Assembly (NCBI GenBank): GCA_963204915.1
Contig: CAUJHS010000109.1
Location: 124,001-188,000 of the forward strand
Reading direction: 5' to 3'
DNA length: 64,000 nt
From: Planctomycetota bacterium
Lineage (GTDB): Bacteria; Planctomycetota; Planctomycetia; Pirellulales; Pirellulaceae
Part shown: positions 27,201 through 35,684 of the stretch, one piece after another
How the letters are laid out: every line of letters begins with the position of its first letter
How positions within the stretch are numbered: position 1 is the stretch's first letter
The notes under the pieces: model-generated
Seen by the model: the letters and a program-made list of their open reading frames with translations, nothing else
Database searches by the model: none
What the model was told of the DNA's origin: nothing
Made by a program: the position numbers and the translations under genes

Positions 27201-28579
27201 CGGATGCTCCCGAAGCCGTTCTTTTGGATTCTGTCGCCGTTCCTGAGAACGCCAACACCGCGAATGGCTCTGTCGTTGCAGGCCACTTGAGCGTGGTGGC
27301 GCCAAACGGCGGAGATTTGTCGTCGCATGAATTCTCGCTCGTCGCGGGCGAAGGCGATACGCACAACGCCTACTTTGAGATTGACGGCGATACGCTGCGA
27401 ATTCGGCAGGGAACCCTGCTCGATTTTGAAACTCTGCCGGAGTATGCGATCCGCATTCGGGCCTCGAATGGCGTCGAAAGTACGGAGGCGAATTTTTCCG
27501 TAGCGATTGTCAACGTGAACGAACCACTGACCAACGTTGTTTTGACCGATACGTCGATAGACGACGGCGCCGACACCACATCCGGCCCCGTCACGGTCGG
27601 CACGCTCTTGGTGGTCGATCCCGACGCGCCGGGAGCGTTCGCCCCCTACACGTTCAGTCTTGTCGCGGGCGCCGGCGGCGCCGACAATGGCTCGTTTCAA
27701 ATCACCGGCGACGCATTGCAGGTGAAGCAAGGCGTGTTGCTCAATCATTCCGCGAAAAGCACGCTCTCGCTTCGCGTTCGCGCTACGGATGGGGAAAACT
27801 CGTTTACTAAAGTTCTGTCGGTCCAGGTGACAGATGGCAACAAACCGCCCATCGCGCAAGACAACTCCTACAACACGCAGGTCGACAAACCGGTGACGAT
27901 CCCGGTCAACGAATTGTTGGCAAATGACGGCGATCCGGACGGCGTCGTCGACCCGAGCTCGATCACGATTGTTGGCAACGTGAACGGGACCGCGGTGCTG
28001 AGCGAAGGCGTCGTCACGTTCACGCCCGATTCCGGCTTTCTTGGCGACGCGAGCTTCGCCTATACCATTTCCGATAATGAAGGCGGCGTTTCACAACCGG
28101 CCACGGTAACGATTCACGTCATTGAAGGCCCGCCCTGGCAGAATTCCGAGATGCCGGAGGACACCAACGGCGATGGGATCGTTGAAGTTTTCGACTTGTT
28201 AACCGTTGTGCAATACCTGCGTGATCATGGCCAAGGCCACGAGTTTACCGGCACGCCCGGCGACAAACAGTTTCGTGTTGACGTCGACGGCAATGGCGTG
28301 GCCAGCATGTCGGACGTGCTCATGATTGTGAACCGGCTTCGTACGCAGCAACCGCAGAACAATGGCGAACCCGAACGGCAGACGATATCGCACCCGTTGC
28401 CCCTCGACGATCCTTCGCTGGAGGATTCCACGTCGTCTGAGTCGCTGCCCTTGGAAACCCCGGCGGCTCCGCCGGAAGATCCGCCCTCGTTGGACTACGT
28501 ACCCACGGAAGAGGAAGACGATCGCTGGGAGAACGTCCTGGATGAGATCAGCCTTGATGTGTCTCAATCGCGTGCGTAA
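24284..28579 (+). CDS. Giant surface protein: lamin-tail domain, six cadherin-like repeats, dockerin-like C-terminus
   Basis: 1431 residues. The first 40 residues are Arg/Lys-rich, ending MGIERLELRRVMAA, a planctomycete exported-protein leader type. A lamin-tail-like domain (INEIHFNPLFGDLNEDQYVEI) lies at about 42-150, then SdrD/Cna-B-like and beta segments (VFHDENADGVKQPAESGLANF) at about 305-340. Residues about 561-1185 hold six cadherin-like repeats of about 100-105 residues, with DxND/DVNEP joins and repeated ENxxTxxGxVxVGxL motifs. A VCBS/cadherin-like module follows at about 1185-1280. Residues 1291-1355 carry two EF-hand-like dockerin motifs (DTNGDGIVEVFDLL, DVDGNGVASMSDVL). The tail is acidic. 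Probably calcium-dependent adhesion; a downstream terminator closes the transcript. Confidence 0.82.
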   Translation: MAFLWPRRKTAPSHVKRRPTSGAKLRRRSMGIERLELRRVMAAVINEIHFNPLFGDLNEDQYVEIRGNPNEVLPNGTYLVGIDGDTEFNGPGSIHTVFDLSGLQLGSDGALVLAQQGSNYAADPGALVLKGTNGGFRGLRAPSDPGNQDRFAAISGNQLEVDVFDSNTFLLIHATGGSTPDPGEDIDANNDGVPDNLYLNWTIQDGVSWLYGANDVAYANLVFARDGLGIKSPGAQTVTINDVSWVGRRGDTTGSLPSAWVVGQTVERDNDPFVFRLKAATTFPPVFAGRNLDHVGAPNFFSTVKGVVFHDENADGVKQPAESGLANFPIFLDQNNNGELDFFQVTAEPDALLAGTKVRNIFPGATLTTTDANNIAFDLFEVDVVTDIRPSTGNQVFAHSGVPFFYTDRKLRIDFYEPASSVSIDITAFVGATQGRMRVFNASGVELETTTTIVLADTQTATLNITRPSADIAYAMAYSEPGPDLSNFGRFDNLRYSVPERNTTSGAGGLYEIPRVATGLYKAREGFLLGFVPTFPAGDGSHTLNITNTNPVTANFGNRINQSPEIGPQDFHLNENSPAGTVVGNVVASDPDPGQTITSYQIIGGTGQNLFVVNNATGQIKVAPDAVLNFEATDSYTLEVRVRDSAVIAASSTGTMTIHLNDVNEPITGLNLGSATIAENAETTNGAVVVGALMATDIDLNPVHTFSLVAGPGDNDNALFEITGNQLRVKQGVALDHEAKASLKVRVQASDGVHVLAQEFTISVEDVNEPATLVSVGPDAIRENVDTTLGDVTIGELITDDPDAETDYTFALAPGEGDDDNALVLISGSQLQLKQGVTLDRETKNQLSVRVLATDGVHPVESQITIEVSEVNEFPQISPQSFLLAENSALGTFVGTVAASDPDVGQSLQFSLAGDMATAFAIHPATGEITVADAGRIDFEANPAITLIVKATDNGDPALTSEAEITVDLSDVPDAPEAVLLDSVAVPENANTANGSVVAGHLSVVAPNGGDLSSHEFSLVAGEGDTHNAYFEIDGDTLRIRQGTLLDFETLPEYAIRIRASNGVESTEANFSVAIVNVNEPLTNVVLTDTSIDDGADTTSGPVTVGTLLVVDPDAPGAFAPYTFSLVAGAGGADNGSFQITGDALQVKQGVLLNHSAKSTLSLRVRATDGENSFTKVLSVQVTDGNKPPIAQDNSYNTQVDKPVTIPVNELLANDGDPDGVVDPSSITIVGNVNGTAVLSEGVVTFTPDSGFLGDASFAYTISDNEGGVSQPATVTIHVIEGPPWQNSEMPEDTNGDGIVEVFDLLTVVQYLRDHGQGHEFTGTPGDKQFRVDVDGNGVASMSDVLMIVNRLRTQQPQNNGEPERQTISHPLPLDDPSLEDSTSSESLPLETPAAPPEDPPSLDYVPTEEEDDRWENVLDEISLDVSQSRA

Positions 28580-28624
28580 TCGCGCGTAACGCCGCACGGT
28601 CGTTTGCACCTCCGTTTGACAAGA

Positions 28625-28667
28625 CCCGCCAACTGCCGCACAATCGCGTGCGGTTGGCGGGCTTTTT
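28625..28667 (+). terminator. Factor-independent terminator after the surface-protein gene
   Basis: A strong GC-rich hairpin (CCCGCCAA pairing with TTGGCGGG, and CCGCAC with GTGCGG, with a 3-base bulge on the left arm) is followed one base later by TTTTT. It begins 45 bases after the stop codon. Confidence 0.8.
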
Positions 28668-28753
28668 CGTCTGCCGACCGGCGACCCTCGAACCCGCCGC
28701 AGAGCAAGCCCACGAGCGACTCGCGGCGATGACTCCCTGACTCCTGCCCCCCC

Positions 28754-29686
28754 ATGACCATGCGACCCCTCAGCCTTGTTGCCCCCGACTGGTGGGACTA
28801 CACCACGCTTGACCGAGAAATACTGGACGACGCCGCGCGCCTAACCGCCGACGATTTGCTCGGCCTTTCTCGCGAAGGATTCCAGGTCAAGTTTTACGAT
28901 ACGTTGGAGGACTTCTACCTGGCCGAAGCGTTGGAGTACATCACTGCGTGGCGGCAAGCCACGGCGGACAATCCGGCGGGAATTTGCGGTCCGATCGGGC
29001 CGACGGAGCAATTGCCCTTGGTAGCGCGGCTGGTCAATGAACTCGAACTCGATCTACGGCACGCACATTTTTGGGGCATGGATGAATGGGTGATCGATGG
29101 CCGCGAAGCGCCGGAAGATTTCGCGCTCAGCTTCGCCAAAGCCGACCGGGACTTGCTGTTCAATCGCATCCGCCCCGAACTGCGCATGCCGGAGTCGAAC
29201 ATTCACTTTCCCAAGGCCGATACGGCGCCATACCGGGAAACCTGGAAACACGTGCGCTGCATGACCATGCAAGGAGGCCAGGGCGAAGTGAAACATTGGG
29301 CGTTTAATGATCCTCCCAAGCGCGAAGGCAAATACAAAGACCAACCTCCCACGCCCGAGGAATATCGCAAGCTCCCCACGCGGATTGTCGATCTGCATCC
29401 GATGACCATTATTCAAAATGCGCGAACATCCGGCGGCGGAGTCGTCACGAATGTTCCGACACAAGCCATATCGGTCGGCCCCGCGGAAACCTGGCAGGCG
29501 GAAAAAGTTTCGATCTGGCAAGCCGGCGCGCATGACAATCCTTTCGGCCAGCGACTCACGGCGTTGATGATCGCGAAAAAGATTCCTGATTCTTCCGTAC
29601 CGATGTCGCTCTTGGCCGATCACCCCAACGTGCAATTTAACTATTTCCGTGGCGGGATCGGCGTGTGCGACACGGAAATGCACTAA
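28754..29686 (+). CDS. NagB-like glucosamine/galactosamine-6-phosphate isomerase homologue with altered active site
   Basis: 310 residues. NagB-fold landmarks are FWGMDEWV (Asp110 at the position of E. coli Asp72) and KHWAFNDP (His181 at the position of His143). The usual GxDGHIAFNEP loop instead reads [10 protein letters not shown], so Val179 replaces the base Asp141 and Asp186 replaces Glu148. The N-terminus is about 60 residues longer than in E. coli. NagB converts glucosamine-6-phosphate to fructose-6-phosphate and ammonia; the changes make that activity doubtful. Its neighbour 129 bases downstream is a GlcNAc deacetylase-like gene, hinting at amino-sugar use. Confidence 0.8.
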   Translation: MTMRPLSLVAPDWWDYTTLDREILDDAARLTADDLLGLSREGFQVKFYDTLEDFYLAEALEYITAWRQATADNPAGICGPIGPTEQLPLVARLVNELELDLRHAHFWGMDEWVIDGREAPEDFALSFAKADRDLLFNRIRPELRMPESNIHFPKADTAPYRETWKHVRCMTMQGGQGEVKHWAFNDPPKREGKYKDQPPTPEEYRKLPTRIVDLHPMTIIQNARTSGGGVVTNVPTQAISVGPAETWQAEKVSIWQAGAHDNPFGQRLTALMIAKKIPDSSVPMSLLADHPNVQFNYFRGGIGVCDTEMH

Positions 29687-29815
29687 TCAACGTGGCGCGC
29701 CCTGAGTTGCTTCCACGCCGGCTTCGCGCGCCGCAAACTTCGAGCGGCGCCTCCCCTCCGTCGCCCAAGACCGGTTCACGGTGTTTTCTTCGCCTTTTGT
29801 TCAGTTGACGAGATC

Positions 29816-30583
29816 ATGCCAAGTGCTTTCGCCATTGCCGCCCATCCGGATGATATTGAGTTCTTCATGTCGGGAACGTTGATCCACCTGCGCAATGCGG
29901 GCTGGGAAGTTCACTACATGAATATCGCCAATGGATGCTGCGGTTCGGTCGAGCACGACCGGGAGACGACTGCCCGCGTCCGGCGGGAAGAAGCGATGCG
30001 CGCCGCGGCGCGGTTAGGCGCCATCTTCCACGAGAGTTTGACCGCGGACCTGGAAATTTTTTACGACAAACCGACGCTGGCCAAGGTCGCGTCGGTTATT
30101 CGCGAAGTGGCGCCGCGCATCATTCTTACCCATGCGCCCAGCGACTATATGGAGGACCACATGAACGCCTGCCGACTGGCGGTCACGGCGGCCTTCTGTC
30201 GCGGCATGCCCAACTTCCCCGTCGATCCGCCGCGGCCGGCGATTGAGGGGGTCGTCACGTTATACCACGCCCAACCTTACGGCAACTATGATCCGCTGGG
30301 CGCGTTGGTGCGTCCGCATTACTTTGTCGACACCACGAACATCGTCGAAGAGAAAGTCGCGGCGCTCGCCGAGCATGTGTCGCAAAAGCACTGGCTCGAC
30401 GTCAGTCAGGGGCATGACTCATACCTCCAAACCTTGCGCGATCTCGATCGGGAAGTAGGCCAAATGTCGGGCCGCTTCCAGTACGCCGAAGGTTGGCGCC
30501 GCCATCGACACCTTGGATTTTGCGGGCCCAACGACAACCCGTTGATCGACGCATTAGGCGATCAAGCGATCATCGCGCCATAG
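29816..30583 (+). CDS. LmbE/PIG-L family N-acetylglucosamine deacetylase-like protein
   Basis: 255 residues. AHPDDIEFFMSGTL supplies the first zinc-binding site of the family (His, Asp, Asp) and THAPSDYMEDHMNACRLA gives the HxxD...DH site. Members cleave the N-acetyl group of GlcNAc linked to various acceptors (PIG-L, MshB, BshB). The substrate is not apparent. Start ATG 29816; the next gene is 138 bases downstream. With the NagB-like gene upstream it forms a possible amino-sugar pair. Confidence 0.88.
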   Translation: MPSAFAIAAHPDDIEFFMSGTLIHLRNAGWEVHYMNIANGCCGSVEHDRETTARVRREEAMRAAARLGAIFHESLTADLEIFYDKPTLAKVASVIREVAPRIILTHAPSDYMEDHMNACRLAVTAAFCRGMPNFPVDPPRPAIEGVVTLYHAQPYGNYDPLGALVRPHYFVDTTNIVEEKVAALAEHVSQKHWLDVSQGHDSYLQTLRDLDREVGQMSGRFQYAEGWRRHRHLGFCGPNDNPLIDALGDQAIIAP

Positions 30584-30720
30584 TTCCGTGATGTTTCGCG
30601 GCAGGGCTCCGCAGCGCGCATCGCGATTTTGTCGACTCCTCTTGGCGCTGGTAGGATAAACGCGCGCGGGGAACACTGCGCGACGTATTCGATCCGAACT
30701 TTCCAGCATCGTGCCATCGC

Positions 30721-32373
30721 ATGTCTCACGACGCCTTTGTGAACTACGCGGTCCAGTTCCAGCAAACACTGGAAGATTGCCGCGAGCTTTACGCTTCGAG
30801 CGCTCAACAGCTCATGGAACAACGGCCGCAAATCTTAGGCTCGTCGCCCGAGGATTACGTGCGCGTCATGGACGATCTTCACAAAGGGCTCTTGATCAAG
30901 GTGTTCGTATCGGTCGTGGTCGCCGACCGACGGTGGAGCAAAGAAGAACGCGTGCTGGCCGAGATGCTCTTCGAGCACATTTGGCACAAGCAACTCCAGG
31001 GCGATCAATTGAAAGATGCGTTGCGACACATCAGCCATGAAGCGTCGCGGCTCCGCTGGCATAGTTTATTGCGGCCCTTCGAGGAAATCGATTTGCTGCG
31101 AGGCCGCGTGGCGGAATTGGAGACTGTGGTCATGCGGCTGGCCAACCTGATCGCCAAAGCCGATGGTGAAACCACGCCTGCCGAGTCGGGACGGGTGCAA
31201 CTAATTCAAGACGAGATTCACACGCACTTGCACCGCCTGCCCTTGGACTCGCCGGGGCAACATGAGGCGGCCAATGAGGCTCGTCCTCAGGCCGTTCAAA
31301 AGATGCGGAACGACTCGGTCGAAATTCGTACGAAGATCGACCTCAAACCCAGCGCTGCGCCGAGCCTTCCTGCGGAACCCTCGCGCGAGGATCGACTCGC
31401 CGCGGCGCTGAACGAACTGGATGGCCTTGTCGGAATGGCGTCCGTCAAGCACGAAGTGCGCACGATGACGAACTTTCTTCGCGTGCAAAAAGAACGCGAA
31501 AAGGCCGGACTTCCCAAAACGAACATAAGTCTTCACATGGTGTTTACTGGGAATCCCGGCACGGGCAAGACAACGGTCGCTCGGATCGTCGGCCGCATCT
31601 TTGGCGCCATGGGCATTTTGCAAAAAGGACATCTCGTCGAGACGGATCGCTCCGGATTGGTGGCGGAATACGCCGGCCAAACCGGTCCTAAGACCAACAA
31701 ACGAATCAATGAAGCGCTCGACGGAGTATTGTTCATCGATGAAGCGTACAGCTTGGTGGCCGACGAAGGGCAAGACGCCTATGGCGATGAAGCGGTGCAA
31801 ACGCTGCTCAAACGCATGGAAGACGACCGAGACCGGCTCGTAGTGATTCTGGCGGGTTACCCCAAGCCCTTGGAGCGCCTTCTGCGCAGCAATCCCGGCT
31901 TGTCATCGCGGTTCAATCGGCGCATGAACTTTGACGACTACCGAGCCTCGGAAATGGGACGCATCTTCGAAACGATGTGTCGGCGTAACCAGTACGACAC
32001 TCCGCCACTGGCCCGGGCCAAACTGGCGCTTGGCTTTGATTACTTGTATCACCACCGCGACGAACACTTTGGTAACGGGCGACTCGTGCGGAACGTCTTT
32101 GAAGAATCGATCCGCCGCATGGCCAACCGCATCGCCCAAGTGGAGCAGCTCACCAAGGAGCTTCTCACGGAATTGCAGGCCGACGACATCACCCTTCCGG
32201 GCGTGCCCGAGGATGTTTGGAACACGCTGGACGACCCGCAACGCCTATTTACCGTGATCTGTCCAAGTTGCAGCGACTCCAGTCCGCTCGCACAACAATA
32301 CCTGGGTCGGCGAGTTCGTTGCCGCAAATGCAACCACAAGTTCACGGCCGACTGGGGAGAGCCCGTTTCCTAG
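30721..32373 (+). CDS. TerB-like/AAA+ (CbbX/SpoVK-type) ATPase with C-terminal zinc ribbon
   Basis: 550 residues. Residues about 1-170 are all-helical and resemble TerB (LHKGLLIKVFVSVVVADRRWSKEERVLAEML and a second LIKADGETTPAE segment; quoted here as VVVADRRWSKEE and KADGETTPAES). A linker leads to an AAA+ module of the CbbX/SpoVK class from about 224: Walker A TGNPGTGKTT at about 275, Walker B GVLFIDEAYSLV, sensor-1 and Arg-finger region AGYPKPLERLLRSNPGLSSRF. The last 35 residues form an MJ0042-like zinc ribbon (CPSC...CRKCNHKFTA). A remodelling ATPase; the target is unknown. No Rubisco or sporulation genes are near. Confidence 0.82.
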   Translation: MSHDAFVNYAVQFQQTLEDCRELYASSAQQLMEQRPQILGSSPEDYVRVMDDLHKGLLIKVFVSVVVADRRWSKEERVLAEMLFEHIWHKQLQGDQLKDALRHISHEASRLRWHSLLRPFEEIDLLRGRVAELETVVMRLANLIAKADGETTPAESGRVQLIQDEIHTHLHRLPLDSPGQHEAANEARPQAVQKMRNDSVEIRTKIDLKPSAAPSLPAEPSREDRLAAALNELDGLVGMASVKHEVRTMTNFLRVQKEREKAGLPKTNISLHMVFTGNPGTGKTTVARIVGRIFGAMGILQKGHLVETDRSGLVAEYAGQTGPKTNKRINEALDGVLFIDEAYSLVADEGQDAYGDEAVQTLLKRMEDDRDRLVVILAGYPKPLERLLRSNPGLSSRFNRRMNFDDYRASEMGRIFETMCRRNQYDTPPLARAKLALGFDYLYHHRDEHFGNGRLVRNVFEESIRRMANRIAQVEQLTKELLTELQADDITLPGVPEDVWNTLDDPQRLFTVICPSCSDSSPLAQQYLGRRVRCRKCNHKFTADWGEPVS

Positions 32374-32524
32374 CAACTCAAGACCAGCGGCCGCGAGGCG
32401 AGTTCCTCGTCGCCTCGTCACTCGTCGCTGGGCGGCATTGCTTCCCGCTTGCCAGGCTAGGGGTTGTGTGAGATATTGGGCGTCCTTGTTTGCGTTAATC
32501 TCAGATGAAGCAGCGCTTGGCGCA

Positions 32525-33268
32525 ATGGAAATATATCCCGCGATTGATCTGCGCGGCGGGCGGTGTGTCCGACTGAGGCAGGGCGACTATCAACAAGAAA
32601 CCGTCTTTGGCGACGACCCGGCCGCAATGGGCCGCCGGTGGGTTGAGCAAGGCGCTGCGTGGCTCCACCTCGTCGACCTGGACGGCGCGCGCGACGGTTC
32701 TCTCACCAATCGAGAAGCCATCGCCGCGATCCTCGCGGCAGTTCATGCTCCCTGTCAAATGGGGGGCGGCGTGCGCGATGAGGCCACGATTGAGCAATTG
32801 TTCGATCTCGGGCTGACGCGCCTGATCGTGGGCACGCGGGCCATCAAAGAACCCGAGTGGTTCGCCGCGATGTGCCGCAAATTTCCGGGCCAATTAATCC
32901 TAGGAATTGACGCCCGTGACGGCATGGCCGCGACCGACGGTTGGCTAGAAACCAGCCGCACGCCCGCCGTCGCATTGGCTCAACGATTCGCCAATTTCCC
33001 GCTCGCGGCAATCGTGTACACTGACATTGCCAAAGATGGCATGATGGCGGGTCCCAACTTGGACGCGATGGAGCAAATGGCTCACGCCGTCGATGTTCCC
33101 GTCATCGCCTCGGGCGGAGTCACCGTCGCCCAGGATGTCGCTCATTTGGCGCAGCGCGGCCTGGCAGGTTGTATTATCGGACGAGCGCTCTACGAAGGCG
33201 GTTTAACTTTGAGGGACGCGCTCGCGGCGGCGCGCGGTGAGACGCCGCCCAACAAACAATCGACGTAA
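32525..33268 (+). CDS. hisA: Phosphoribosylformimino-5-aminoimidazole carboxamide ribotide isomerase HisA
   Basis: 247 residues from ATG 32525, where conservation starts (MEIYPAIDLRGGRCVRL); the frame is open upstream to 32438. A (beta/alpha)8 barrel with catalytic Asp8 (AIDLRGG), phosphate loops GGGVRDEATI and the second catalytic Asp in YTDIAKDGMMAGPN. It performs the fourth step of histidine synthesis, an Amadori rearrangement. Unusually it is unlinked to hisH, which is 21 kb away in this window. Confidence 0.96.
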   Translation: MEIYPAIDLRGGRCVRLRQGDYQQETVFGDDPAAMGRRWVEQGAAWLHLVDLDGARDGSLTNREAIAAILAAVHAPCQMGGGVRDEATIEQLFDLGLTRLIVGTRAIKEPEWFAAMCRKFPGQLILGIDARDGMAATDGWLETSRTPAVALAQRFANFPLAAIVYTDIAKDGMMAGPNLDAMEQMAHAVDVPVIASGGVTVAQDVAHLAQRGLAGCIIGRALYEGGLTLRDALAAARGETPPNKQST

Positions 33269-33269
33269 A

Positions 33270-33298
33270 GCCAAGATCGCCCCGAGCGGTATCTTGGC
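33270..33298 (+). terminator. Hairpin immediately after hisA
   Basis: GCCAAGAT and ATCTTGGC arms (8 perfect pairs), with more pairing inside, begin 2 bases after the hisA stop codon. No T-run follows, so it may be a weak terminator or mRNA 3' stabiliser. Confidence 0.45.
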
Positions 33299-33437
33299 CC
33301 TGCAACGATTGACATACGACAATTGATCAGCGATTAGCGGCCTTGGGACCGTCCACGCGACACGCCAGGCTGCTTGTCGCCGTGTTTTAACGGATGCATC
33401 CTGGCGGGCTTAGCTCGCCTCTTGAGGAAACCCAAGC

Positions 33438-35534
33438 ATGGCGAAAGCGAAAATCGAAAACATTCGCAATCTTGCGTTCTGCGGTCACGGCTCGGCCGGC
33501 AAGACAACGCTGGTTGATCATTTGCTGGTCAAAACGGGCGCCATCAACGGCGCGCCAAGCGTCGACAACGGCTCGAGCGTCTGTGACTTCGATCCCGAAG
33601 AGAAACAACACAAGTACACGGTGGAAGCCAAGCTGGTTCACTTTGATCATCAAGGCCGACGGTTCAACCTGCTCGATACGCCCGGCTATCCTGACTTCAT
33701 TGGCCAGGCCATTTCGGCGTTGTACGGCGTCGATACGGCGGTGATCGTGATCGACGCGCATGTCGGCATGAAAGTGAACACGCGCCGCATGTTCAACGAG
33801 GCGGGCAAACTAGGCCTCGGGCGCATGATTGTCATCAACAAGATGGATACGGACAACATTAACTTCGCGGGTTTGGTCGACCACATTCGCGAAGTATGGG
33901 GCACGGGTTGCGTGCTGGTGAATGTCCCCCTTGGCCACGGCGCCAGTTTCAAAGGCGTCGTCAGCACGTTGGAGCCGCCATCGAATACGGCAGGCGCCCT
34001 GGTCGACCCCAATGAGATTCATGAGTCGCTCATCGAATCGGTGGTGGAAGTCGACGAAGCCCTCATGGAGCGATATTTCGAAGGTCAGCCCCCCACGGCC
34101 GAAGAATTGCCCGGCTTGGTCACCCGTGCGGTCGCCGCGGGTTCGCTGATCCCGATTGTTTGCGTGTCGGCCAAGACCGGCGTAGGAATACCCGAACTCC
34201 TCGACGCTTTGGCCATGTGCGCCTTGCCCCCCGGCGCGCTGCGTCGGACCGCGACCAAAGACGGCGAAGAAATCGAAGTGACGCCCGAAGCCGAAGGCCC
34301 GCTTGTCGCCCGGGTGTTCAAAACGCGCATCGATCCCTTTGTGCAAAAACTGAGCTTCATTCGCATTTTCTCGGGCGGCCTGAAGAAGGACGATACCGTC
34401 CACGCCTCGGGCGCTCGCAAGGGCGTGAAACTGGGACCGCTGTTGGAGGTCCAAGCCAACGAAACCAAACCGATTGACCATGCAGGCCCGGGCGAAATCG
34501 TCGCGATCGCCAAGATGGAGGACCTTCACACCGGATCGACCCTGGGCGACTACCTCCTTCCGTCGATGCAGTTCCCCACGCCCATGGTTGGCCTGGCCGT
34601 AACGCCCAAGAGTCGCGGCGACGAAACCAAACTCTCGGGCGCTTTACACAAAGTGCATGAAGAAGACCCGACGTTCCGCATCGACCGCGACGCCCAGACG
34701 AAGGAAATGGTCATCACCGGGATGAGCGAACTGCATTTGCAGTTAATCCGTGAACGCCTCACGCGGCGCGACCACGTTGAGGTCGACACGCACGAACCTA
34801 AGATCCCCTTCCGTGAGACGATCCAAGCCAAAGCGGAGGGAAGTTACCGCCACAAAAAGCAAAGCGGCGGCCGCGGTCAGTTTGGCGAAGTTCACATCCA
34901 CATGCTTCCGCTGCCCCGCGGCGTCGACATCGAAGAGTTCGCCAGCAAGGCGCATTTCCCTTCGATGAAGGAGTATCACTACGACGAACAAAATAACTTT
35001 CTCTGGGTTAACTCGATCGTCGGTGGAACCATTCCCACGAACTTTTTGCCCGCCGTAGAAAAAGGCTTTAAGGAGCGCATGGCGCGCGGCGTCATTGCGG
35101 GCTACCAAGTGCAAAATGTGGCCGTGAACGTCCACTTCGGAAAATATCATGATGTCGATAGCTCGGAAGCGGCGTTCAAGACGGCAGGTTCGATGTGCTT
35201 CCGCAATGTATTCCAGCAAGCTAAACCCGCATTGCTCGAACCGATCGTCAAAATGGACATCACCGTGCCCGAGTCCGCCGTGGGCGACGTCTATAGCGAC
35301 ATGTCCAGCCGGGGAGGCCGCGTTTCGGGTTCCGAAGCCGCGGGGGGCGGCATGCAAACGGTCCACGTCGAAGTGCCCCTCCGCGCCGTAACGACCTACA
35401 ATCGCACGTTATCGAGCATGACAGGCGGCCAGGGAAGTTACACGATGGACTTCAGCCACTATGAAGTCATGCCTCCGAACGTCCAACAGGAAGTCATTTC
35501 CAAAGCGAAGCTCGAAGAAGACGAAGAAGACTAG
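33438..35534 (+). CDS. Elongation factor G-like translational GTPase (EF-G paralogue)
   Basis: 698 residues with the EF-G domain order. G1 is GHGSAGKTTL at 16-25, G3 is DTPGYPDF at 80-87, G4 is NKMD. The G2/effector RGITI motif of canonical EF-G is not conserved (HKYTVEAKLVHF lies there), and the G3 His (DTPGH) is Tyr84. The region VGGTIPTNFLPAVEKGF and the C-terminal EF-G IV/V domains are intact. Such EF-G2-type paralogues occur beside canonical EF-G; many translocate slowly or act in other roles. A perfect hairpin is 33 bases downstream. Confidence 0.88.
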   Translation: MAKAKIENIRNLAFCGHGSAGKTTLVDHLLVKTGAINGAPSVDNGSSVCDFDPEEKQHKYTVEAKLVHFDHQGRRFNLLDTPGYPDFIGQAISALYGVDTAVIVIDAHVGMKVNTRRMFNEAGKLGLGRMIVINKMDTDNINFAGLVDHIREVWGTGCVLVNVPLGHGASFKGVVSTLEPPSNTAGALVDPNEIHESLIESVVEVDEALMERYFEGQPPTAEELPGLVTRAVAAGSLIPIVCVSAKTGVGIPELLDALAMCALPPGALRRTATKDGEEIEVTPEAEGPLVARVFKTRIDPFVQKLSFIRIFSGGLKKDDTVHASGARKGVKLGPLLEVQANETKPIDHAGPGEIVAIAKMEDLHTGSTLGDYLLPSMQFPTPMVGLAVTPKSRGDETKLSGALHKVHEEDPTFRIDRDAQTKEMVITGMSELHLQLIRERLTRRDHVEVDTHEPKIPFRETIQAKAEGSYRHKKQSGGRGQFGEVHIHMLPLPRGVDIEEFASKAHFPSMKEYHYDEQNNFLWVNSIVGGTIPTNFLPAVEKGFKERMARGVIAGYQVQNVAVNVHFGKYHDVDSSEAAFKTAGSMCFRNVFQQAKPALLEPIVKMDITVPESAVGDVYSDMSSRGGRVSGSEAAGGGMQTVHVEVPLRAVTTYNRTLSSMTGGQGSYTMDFSHYEVMPPNVQQEVISKAKLEEDEED

Positions 35535-35566
35535 GCCGATGTCCACTCGCAGCGGCGCCAAGACCT

Positions 35567-35590
35567 TCTGGCGAGCGAACCCTCGCCAGA
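35567..35590 (+). terminator. Perfect hairpin downstream of the EF-G paralogue
   Basis: TCTGGCGAG and CTCGCCAGA arms (9 pairs, no mismatch) around a 6-base loop, 33 bases after the stop. No T-run; terminator or attenuator is inferred. Confidence 0.4.
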
Positions 35591-35684
35591 CCGCACCGGT
35601 AGTCGTCGTTGGGAAGCCTTATCGCGCCGCCTCCGTGACGCGTCCTTTCAATGCAGACGCACGCCGTGCGCTGCTCGCTTGATC

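Noticed and set aside
31101..31130. Sequence resembling the 5' part of tRNA-Leu (GGCGGAATTGG)
   Set aside because: It lies inside the clear AAA+ coding frame and lacks the rest of a tRNA fold (no acceptor pairing or T-loop GTTCAAG nearby).
33270..33298. Hairpin after hisA as a classical terminator
   Set aside because: No T-run follows, so I list it at low confidence only.
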